Below, in pieces: positions 6,713-11,773 of a stretch of DNA of 11,773 bases. Both the position numbers and the translations under genes were made by a program. A model generated the notes under the pieces. The model saw only the letters and a program-made list of their open reading frames with translations, was not told the DNA's origin and searched no databases. Origin of the DNA: an uncultured Corynebacterium sp. (GTDB taxonomy: Bacteria; Actinomycetota; Actinomycetes; Mycobacteriales; Mycobacteriaceae); assembly GCA_945631445.1 (NCBI GenBank), contig CALZCR010000019.1:1-11773 (forward strand), read 5' to 3'. Numbering within the stretch: the first letter of the stretch is position 1; each line of letters begins with the position of its first letter.

Positions 6713-7955
6713 GCTGTAAATCCTTTCGACGCGTAGTCACTCGCGACACTGCCTTGCGTAGCGCCTGGCCGGAGGTGGTCTCGTTCTCAGCGTCGACCGT
6801 CTCCGGATCGGGCTGAGGCTCAGGCCGATGGATCGGCAACTCGATGGTGAAGGTGGAGCCCGTACCGGGACGGGACCATAGCTTGATACTACCGCCATGA
6901 TTCGCCACGACGTGTTTGACTATCGCCAAGCCCAGCCCGGTGCCGCCCGTGGAACGCGACCGCGCCTTGTCCACCCGGTAAAACCGCTCGAAGACGCGCT
7001 TCTGGTTCTCCGGGGCGATCCCGATGCCGCGGTCCGTGACGCGGATGTGGACCACGTCGTTGACCACCTTCTGCGACACCGACACCGGCGCCGACTGCGG
7101 CGAGTAGTTGATGGCGTTGGACACCAGGTTCGACACCGCGGTCACCAGCAGGGAACGATCACCGAGTACCTGCACCCCGGAGCGGGCGCCCATGGCCAGG
7201 GTGATGCCCTCGTTTTCGGCGGTCAGCTGGTTGCGGGAAAACGCCTCGGCGATGACGTCGTCGACGGCGATGGGGTCCATCTCCGGCAGGGCTTCGGCGC
7301 CCTGCAGCTTCGACAGCGCGATCAGCTCGGTGATCATCTCGCCCATGCGATGGGATTCTTTGAGCAGGCGGGAGCCGAAATACTCCACGTGCTCTTTGTC
7401 GCCGGTGTCCTCCAGCAACGCCTCGGCCAGCAGGCTCATGCCGCCGACCGGGGTCTTCAGCTCGTGGGAGACGTTCGCCACGAAGTCGCGGCGGGCGGAC
7501 TCCATGCGCATGTTCTCGCTCTCGTCCGCGCCGTAGACGATGGCGAAGCGGTCGTCGACCAGCGTCAACGGCTTGACGATGGCGCGCACGTGGCTGACCC
7601 GGTTGCCGGTGCGGCGCTTGGGCACCTGCAGATCCAACGACCGGGTCTCCTTGTCGGCGAAGACCTGCTGCGCCAACTTCCAGACTTCGGGGTTGATGTT
7701 GCGGTCGTGCACGATCGCCATCTCATGCGCGCGGGCATTGGACAGGATCACTTCCCCGCCCTTGTCCAGCACCGTCACCCCGGTCAACGAACCCTGGATC
7801 GCCAGGTGCAGGACCTGGCTGATGGTGGTGACCTGGTTGTCTTCCAGCGTGGCGGAAGAGCGCATGCGCGCGTACCGGCGGCGCCCCCACATCACCACCG
7901 GCACGATCACCAGCGTCAGCACGACGCCGAGCGCAAACGCGAGCAACGAGTTCAC
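6690..7955 (-). CDS. senX3: Sensor histidine kinase SenX3-like
   Basis: A 421-residue membrane kinase that should phosphorylate the adjacent RegX3-like regulator. It has one N-terminal helix (about 3-23) followed at once by a basic cytoplasmic stretch, so there is almost no extracellular part. A PAS-like domain spans about 45-145. The HisKA motif FVANVSHELKTPVGG has His164 as phosphoacceptor. The HATPase domain carries the N box (NLVSNAINYS, 276-285), DRGIGIAP (308-315) and GGTGLGLAIVKH (337-348). A hydrophilic tail of about 45 residues is rich in Pro, Glu and Arg. The start is GTG at 7955, only 3 bases after the gpmA stop, so translation is probably coupled to gpmA. Strong resemblance to mycobacterial SenX3 through the kinase core. 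Confidence 0.94.
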   Translation of the reverse strand: MNSLLAFALGVVLTLVIVPVVMWGRRRYARMRSSATLEDNQVTTISQVLHLAIQGSLTGVTVLDKGGEVILSNARAHEMAIVHDRNINPEVWKLAQQVFADKETRSLDLQVPKRRTGNRVSHVRAIVKPLTLVDDRFAIVYGADESENMRMESARRDFVANVSHELKTPVGGMSLLAEALLEDTGDKEHVEYFGSRLLKESHRMGEMITELIALSKLQGAEALPEMDPIAVDDVIAEAFSRNQLTAENEGITLAMGARSGVQVLGDRSLLVTAVSNLVSNAINYSPQSAPVSVSQKVVNDVVHIRVTDRGIGIAPENQKRVFERFYRVDKARSRSTGGTGLGLAIVKHVVANHGGSIKLWSRPGTGSTFTIELPIHRPEPQPDPETVDAENETTSGQALRKAVSRVTTRRKDLQHDNHPDR

Positions 7956-7958
7956 GAG

Positions 7959-8708
7959 TTACTGCTTGGACCCCTGGCTGGCCACGGCGGCGGCGCCGGC
8001 TTCGGCGGCCTCCGGGTCGAGGTAGGTCCCGCCCGGGTTGACGACGGAGCCGTCGGCCGCGATCTCGTAGACCAGCGGCATGCCGGTCGGGATGTTCAGG
8101 CCGGCGATCTCGTCGTCGGAGATGTTATCCAAGTACTTGACCAGGGCGCGCAGGGAGTTGCCGTGCGCGGCGATCATGACGTTCTCGCCCTTCTGCGCGC
8201 GCGGCAGGATGTTGTCGGTGAAGTACGGGACGAAACGCTCCACGACGTCCTTGAGGCACTCGGTCCGCGGCACCTCCGGCAGGTTGTGGTAGCGCGGATC
8301 ACCTGTCTGCGCGTACTCGTTGTCCGGGTCGATCTCCGGCGGCGGGGTGCCGTAGGAACGGCGCCAGACCATGAACTGCTCCTCGCCGAACTCGTCGCGG
8401 ATCTGCGCCTTGTCCAGACCCTGCAACTTGCCGTAATGACGCTCGTTCAAGCGCCAATTACGCACCACCGGGATCCAGTGACGGTCGGCGGCGTTGAGCG
8501 TGATGTTCGCGGTGCGGATCGCACGGCGCAACAAAGAGGTGTAGACGACGTCCGGCAGGACGTCCTTTTCCTGCAGCAGCTTGCCGGCGTTGACGGCCTC
8601 CGTCACGCCCTGCTCGGTGAGGTCGACGTCGACCCAGCCGGTGAACTGGTTGGACTTGTTCCACGTGCTCTGGCCGTGACGGACCAGAATAAGCTTTCCG
8701 TTGGTCAT
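7959..8708 (-). CDS. gpmA: 2,3-bisphosphoglycerate-dependent phosphoglycerate mutase
   Basis: A 249-residue cytosolic glycolytic enzyme interconverting 3- and 2-phosphoglycerate; the length is typical. The phosphohistidine motif [10 protein letters not shown] (8-17) carries His11. [21 protein letters not shown] (59-67), [13 protein letters not shown] (85-97, Glu89) and the second catalytic His182 in [15 protein letters not shown] are all present. The ATG at 8708 is preceded by AAGGTAGAGG (8720-8711), and a longer in-frame extension to 8969 lacks family similarity. It is 52 bases downstream of mshA with no obvious terminator or promoter in the gap, and 3 bases upstream of senX3. The mshA-gpmA-senX3-regX3 order is conserved in this bacterial order. 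Confidence 0.97.
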   Translation of the reverse strand: MTNGKLILVRHGQSTWNKSNQFTGWVDVDLTEQGVTEAVNAGKLLQEKDVLPDVVYTSLLRRAIRTANITLNAADRHWIPVVRNWRLNERHYGKLQGLDKAQIRDEFGEEQFMVWRRSYGTPPPEIDPDNEYAQTGDPRYHNLPEVPRTECLKDVVERFVPYFTDNILPRAQKGENVMIAAHGNSLRALVKYLDNISDDEIAGLNIPTGMPLVYEIAADGSVVNPGGTYLDPEAAEAGAAAVASQGSKQ

Positions 8709-8760
8709 GGCCTCTACCTTGCCATGTCCGACCCCGACCCGCCGGATTTCGCCCCGTGTC

Positions 8761-10029
8761 CTACCCCTCCGCGCGGCGCTGGTGGCAATCCGGCAGATCG
8801 AGGGCGACCGCCTCGTCGAAGACCTCCGCCAGCCGCCCGGCGGAGGCCGCCCAGCTGAAGGTGGCGGCGTGGGCGACGGCGCGCTCGCCCATCTCGATGC
8901 GCAAGGGGTCGTCGTCGAGCAACTTCGCCAGGGCGTCGGCCCACGCCTTGGCCTCGTGGCCGTCGACAAGCAGACCGGTGACGCCGTCCTCGACGGCGAT
9001 CGGCAGACCGCCCACCCGGGCCGCCACGACGGGGGTGCCGGTGGCCTGGGCCTCCATGGCCACCAAACCGAAGGACTCGTTGTAGCTGGGCACCGCCACG
9101 ATGTCGGCCGCCTGGTACACGGCGACCAGCTCCTCCGGCGGGCGCGGATCCAAAAACCGCACCCGGCGCTGCACCCCCAACTCCCGCGCCAACTCCGGAT
9201 ACGTGTCCGGCGCCGAGGCCGAGCCCGACGCCCCGCCGCAGATCACCACCCGCAAATTCCGATGCGGGTCCCGCTCGAACAACTCGGCCACCGCCCGCAG
9301 CAGCACCTGCGGGCCCTTGAACTCCTGCAGTCGGCCGACGAACGCGACGACCTTGGAATGCAGCGGAATCCCCAGCTGCCGGCGCGAACGCTCCGTGCTG
9401 CGCTCCGACTCCGCCCCCGGGGTGAACAACTCGATGTCCGCCCCCGGCGGCACGATGCGGATCTTCGCCGACCCCGCGTCGTAATGGCGCACCATGTCCG
9501 CCAACTCCTCCTCGGTGTTGACCACCAACAGATCGGCGTTGTCCACCAGCTGCTGCTCGCAGATGCGCCGCGCCTCCGACTCCGGGGTGTCCCCCGCCGA
9601 CAAGTGCGCGTTCTTCACCGCCGCCAACGTGTGCGCCGTGTGCACCAACGGGATGCCCCACAAATCGCGCAGCAACCAGCCCACCTGCCCGGACAGCCAA
9701 TAATGGGAGTGGATGACGTCATAGGCCAGATAGTGGCAGCGCACGTACTCCAGGATCCCGCCGGCGAACGCGGCCAACTGCGTCGGCAGCTCCTCCTTGG
9801 CCAACCCCTCGTACGGGCCGGCGACCACGTTGATCACCCGCAGCCGCTCCTCGACCTCCACGACTTCCCCCTGGCTGGGGCGGGTGGCGCGGGTGAACAC
9901 GTCCACCGTCATGCCGCGTCGGGCCAGCTGGCGGGCCATGTTCAAGACGTAGACGTTCATGCCTCCGGCATCGCCCACGCCGGGCTGCTCCAGCGGCGAA
10001 GTGTGCAGGGAAATCATCGCGACGCGCAT
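8761..10029 (-). CDS. mshA: D-inositol-3-phosphate glycosyltransferase (mycothiol synthesis)
   Basis: A 422-residue GT4-family, GT-B-fold enzyme that transfers GlcNAc from UDP-GlcNAc to 1L-myo-inositol-1-phosphate, the first committed step of mycothiol synthesis. Markers are the N-terminal [12 protein letters not shown] with [10 protein letters not shown] (19-28), [14 protein letters not shown] (107-120), His133 in [11 protein letters not shown], the nucleotide-site Arg233 and Lys238 in [10 protein letters not shown], and the EX7E motif ESFGLVAME (Glu318, Glu326). The sequence closely matches C. glutamicum MshA as I recall it. I chose the ATG at 10029 (MRVAM) over the ATG at 10038 (MWGMRVAM) because a TACTAT -10 box ends 7 bases before 10029, suggesting a leaderless mRNA, and because the family begins there. 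It is the first gene of the run into gpmA. Confidence 0.96.
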   Translation of the reverse strand: MRVAMISLHTSPLEQPGVGDAGGMNVYVLNMARQLARRGMTVDVFTRATRPSQGEVVEVEERLRVINVVAGPYEGLAKEELPTQLAAFAGGILEYVRCHYLAYDVIHSHYWLSGQVGWLLRDLWGIPLVHTAHTLAAVKNAHLSAGDTPESEARRICEQQLVDNADLLVVNTEEELADMVRHYDAGSAKIRIVPPGADIELFTPGAESERSTERSRRQLGIPLHSKVVAFVGRLQEFKGPQVLLRAVAELFERDPHRNLRVVICGGASGSASAPDTYPELARELGVQRRVRFLDPRPPEELVAVYQAADIVAVPSYNESFGLVAMEAQATGTPVVAARVGGLPIAVEDGVTGLLVDGHEAKAWADALAKLLDDDPLRIEMGERAVAHAATFSWAASAGRLAEVFDEAVALDLPDCHQRRAEG

Positions 10030-10036
10030 GCCCCAC

Positions 10037-10042
10037 ATAGTA
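10037..10042 (-). promoter_or_regulatory. Predicted -10 box of mshA (leaderless)
   Basis: TACTAT on the minus strand (10042-10037) matches TANNNT, and 7 bases separate it from the mshA ATG at 10029. Transcription would then begin at or next to the A of the ATG. No good -35 is seen, which is usual in corynebacteria. The alternative ATG at 10038 lies inside this box and would not be transcribed. Confidence 0.55.
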
Positions 10043-10076
10043 GTTGGCGGCCTCGAAGGGAGGCGCGCTTCGTCGC

Positions 10077-10082
10077 TATACT
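10077..10082 (+). promoter_or_regulatory. Predicted -10 box of the acyl-CoA ligase gene
   Basis: TATACT (10077-10082) fits the actinobacterial -10 consensus well. The start would be near 10089, leaving a leader of about 60 bases that ends in a strong GGAGG (10137-10141), 7 bases before the GTG. The -35 region (around 10054-10059) is poor. The leader holds a small GATG-TGAT-CATC inverted repeat (10097-10108) of unknown meaning. Only 119 bases separate this gene from the divergent mshA. Confidence 0.55.
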
Positions 10083-10148
10083 GGGCGGAAGCAGACGATG
10101 TGATCATCAACCCGGGGCGCGAGAGCCCGCACGAGCGGAGGAACAACC

Positions 10149-11773
10149 GTGTCAGCATTCGAGACCGAGGCATGGCTCAAGAGCTATTCGGAGTGGACGC
10201 CGCACTCGCTGGACTACGGCGAAACGACCCTGCTCGACGTCTACGACAACAACGTGGCCATCAACGCCGCCAAGCCCGGCACCTGGTTCTTCGGCCGCGC
10301 CCAGACCTGGGGCGAAGTGGACAAGCTGGTGTGCCGCGCGGCCGCCGGGTTGCGCGCTTTCGGCGTGCGCCCCGGGGACCGGGTGGCCTTGGCCATGCCG
10401 AACTGCCCGCAGCACGTCGTGGCGTTTTGGGCGGTGCTCAAGCTCGGCGCCACCGTCGTCGAGCACAACCCGCTGTACACGGCGCATGAGCTCCAGGACC
10501 CCTTCGACAACCACGGCGCGCGCGTGGCCATCGTGTGGGACAAGTCCGCCCCCGTCTTCGAGACGCTGCGCGAGAGCACCTCGCTGGAGACCATCGTGTC
10601 GGTCAACATGATCGAGGCAATGCCGAAACTGCAGCAGCTGGCGCTGAAGATCCCGCTGCCCAAGCTCCGGGAGTCCCGCGACGCGCTGCACGCCCCCGCC
10701 CCGAACACGGTTCCGTGGGAGGCGCTGATCGGCACGGCCATCGGCGGCGACGGCGAGGACGTCGTCTCCGATCCGTCGGTGACCACGGACACCATCGGCG
10801 TGATCATGTACACCTCCGGCACCACCGGCAAGCCGAAGGGCGCGCAGCTGTCGCACGGCGCGTTGTACTCCAATATCTTGCAGGGCAAGTACTGGGTGGA
10901 GGGCCTGGGCGACGAGCAGGAGCGCATGCTCGCCGCGCTGCCGTTCTTCCACGCCTACGGGCTGACCATGGTGCTGACGCTCTCCGCGTTGATCGGCGGG
11001 GAAATGGTGATCGTGCCCTCGCCGAAGCTCCCGTTGATCCTCGAGGCCTTCAAGAAGCGCTCGCCGACGTGGATGTCGGGCGTGCCCACGCTGTTTGAGA
11101 AGCTCATGGACGCGGCCGAGGAACAGGGCGACGCCGAGCAGCTCAAGAGCGTGCGCAACACCTTCTGCGGTGCGGCGACCATGCCGCCGGAGATCGTGGC
11201 GAAGTGGGAGGGGATGACCTCCGGGCTGTTCGTGGAGGGCTACGGCCTGACCGAGACCTCCCCGATCCTCATCGGCACCCCCATGAACGACGCCCGCAAG
11301 GTCGGCTACATCGGCGTGCCCTTCCCCGACACCGAGATCCGCATCGTCGACCCCGAGAATCCCGACGAGCTCATGCCCGACGGCACGGAAGGCGAGATCC
11401 AGGCCCGCGGCCCGCAGATCTTCTCCGGCTACCTCAACAACGAGGAAGCCACCGAAGAGGCCTTCCACGACGGTTGGTTCCGCACCGGCGACGTCGGCGT
11501 GATGGACGAAGACGGTTTCGTGAAACTGGTCGCCCGCATCAAGGAAGTCATCATCACCGGCGGCTTCAACGTCTACCCCGCCGAGGTGGAGGAAGTGCTG
11601 CGCGGGCACTCGGACGTGGAAAACGTCGCCGTCGTGGGCCGTCCGCGGGAGGACGGTTCCGAGGACGTCGTCGCGTGTGTCACGCTGCGCGAGGGCGCGG
11701 CCATCGACCCGGAGGGGTTGAAGGAGTTCGCCCGTGGGCGTCTGACCCGCTACAAGGTGCCGCGCACTTTCTA
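10149..11773 (+). CDS. fadD: Long-chain acyl-CoA synthetase (FadD-type AMP-forming ligase), 3' end missing
   Basis: 541 codons are visible before the window ends, with no stop yet, so the gene is near complete (family length about 550-570). ANL-superfamily enzymes adenylate a fatty acid with ATP, then load it on CoA. Motifs in order: P-loop [11 protein letters not shown] (221-231), [10 protein letters not shown] in the substrate-pocket region, GYGLTETSP (364-372), DGWFRTGD (441-448) with the ribose-binding Asp, and the hinge region plus [14 protein letters not shown] (471-484). The catalytic C-terminal Lys would lie just past the edge, after YKVPRTF. GTG at 10149 with GGAGG 7 bases upstream gives the start [10 protein letters not shown]. 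Chain-length preference and whether it feeds beta-oxidation or mycolate/phospholipid synthesis cannot be told here. Codon use resembles its neighbours; nothing suggests transfer. Confidence 0.92.
   Translation, partial: MSAFETEAWLKSYSEWTPHSLDYGETTLLDVYDNNVAINAAKPGTWFFGRAQTWGEVDKLVCRAAAGLRAFGVRPGDRVALAMPNCPQHVVAFWAVLKLGATVVEHNPLYTAHELQDPFDNHGARVAIVWDKSAPVFETLRESTSLETIVSVNMIEAMPKLQQLALKIPLPKLRESRDALHAPAPNTVPWEALIGTAIGGDGEDVVSDPSVTTDTIGVIMYTSGTTGKPKGAQLSHGALYSNILQGKYWVEGLGDEQERMLAALPFFHAYGLTMVLTLSALIGGEMVIVPSPKLPLILEAFKKRSPTWMSGVPTLFEKLMDAAEEQGDAEQLKSVRNTFCGAATMPPEIVAKWEGMTSGLFVEGYGLTETSPILIGTPMNDARKVGYIGVPFPDTEIRIVDPENPDELMPDGTEGEIQARGPQIFSGYLNNEEATEEAFHDGWFRTGDVGVMDEDGFVKLVARIKEVIITGGFNVYPAEVEEVLRGHSDVENVAVVGRPREDGSEDVVACVTLREGAAIDPEGLKEFARGRLTRYKVPRTF

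Noticed and set aside
6897..8858. 653-codon plus-strand open frame across senX3, gpmA and the intergenic region
   Set aside because: High-GC DNA keeps antisense frames open. This one is rich in His/Asp/Arg/Val, crosses two clearly real minus-strand genes and shows no domain.
10115..10128. GGGC/GCCC mini-stem in the fadD leader as a riboswitch or attenuator
   Set aside because: A 4-bp stem is expected by chance in GC-rich DNA; there is no T-run or alternative pairing to support a regulatory fold.
10152..11609. 485-codon minus-strand open frame opposite fadD
   Set aside because: It is an antisense shadow of the acyl-CoA ligase, which has all its motifs in order on the plus strand.

Overview
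The window looks like a core chromosomal segment of a high-GC Corynebacteriales actinobacterium, most likely Corynebacterium. The evidence is the mycothiol enzyme MshA, a SenX3/RegX3-type two-component system, a 33-residue bS22-type ribosomal protein beside a BldC-like regulator, TANNNT-type -10 boxes, and two or three genes that appear leaderless. From memory, the gene order largely follows the Mycobacterium tuberculosis mshA-gpm1-senX3-regX3 ... Rv0495c-ppx-Rv0497 ... proC-Rv0500A-Rv0500B ... serB1 block. No database search was possible, so the genus is an inference.

Layout. At the left edge is the 3' end of a plus-strand HAD/SerB-like phosphatase (1-419), closed by a strong GC-rich hairpin that also faces the tail of the convergent minus-strand genes. 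Minus-strand genes follow: bS22 (476-577), a BldC/excisionase-like DNA-binding protein (740-931), proC (1065-1871), a Lys/Pro/Ala-repeat membrane protein (1930-3180) and a Ppx/GppA phosphatase (3198-4130). The membrane protein and ppx are 17 nt apart and probably form one operon. Back-to-back with ppx, across only 34 bp, is a plus-strand cysteine-rich conserved protein (4165-5088). Its 3' end overlaps that of a minus-strand alpha/beta hydrolase (5051-6013). That hydrolase is the last gene of a tight minus-strand series: mshA (8761-10029), gpmA (7959-8708), senX3 (6690-7955), regX3 (6026-6712), hydrolase. Divergent from mshA, a plus-strand FadD-type acyl-CoA ligase (10149 onward) runs off the right edge.

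Together these are housekeeping and regulatory functions: thiol redox buffering (mshA), glycolysis (gpmA), phosphate-type signalling (senX3/regX3), polyphosphate or (p)ppGpp turnover (ppx), proline synthesis (proC), translation (bS22) and lipid activation (fadD). No intergenic stretch exceeds 300 bases. I see no tRNA, rRNA, CRISPR array, insertion sequence, prophage or defence system. The most interesting items are the compact ppx/Cys-rich divergent promoter with a palindrome at its centre, the poorly understood Cys-rich protein itself, and the Lys-rich repeat protein coupled to ppx.
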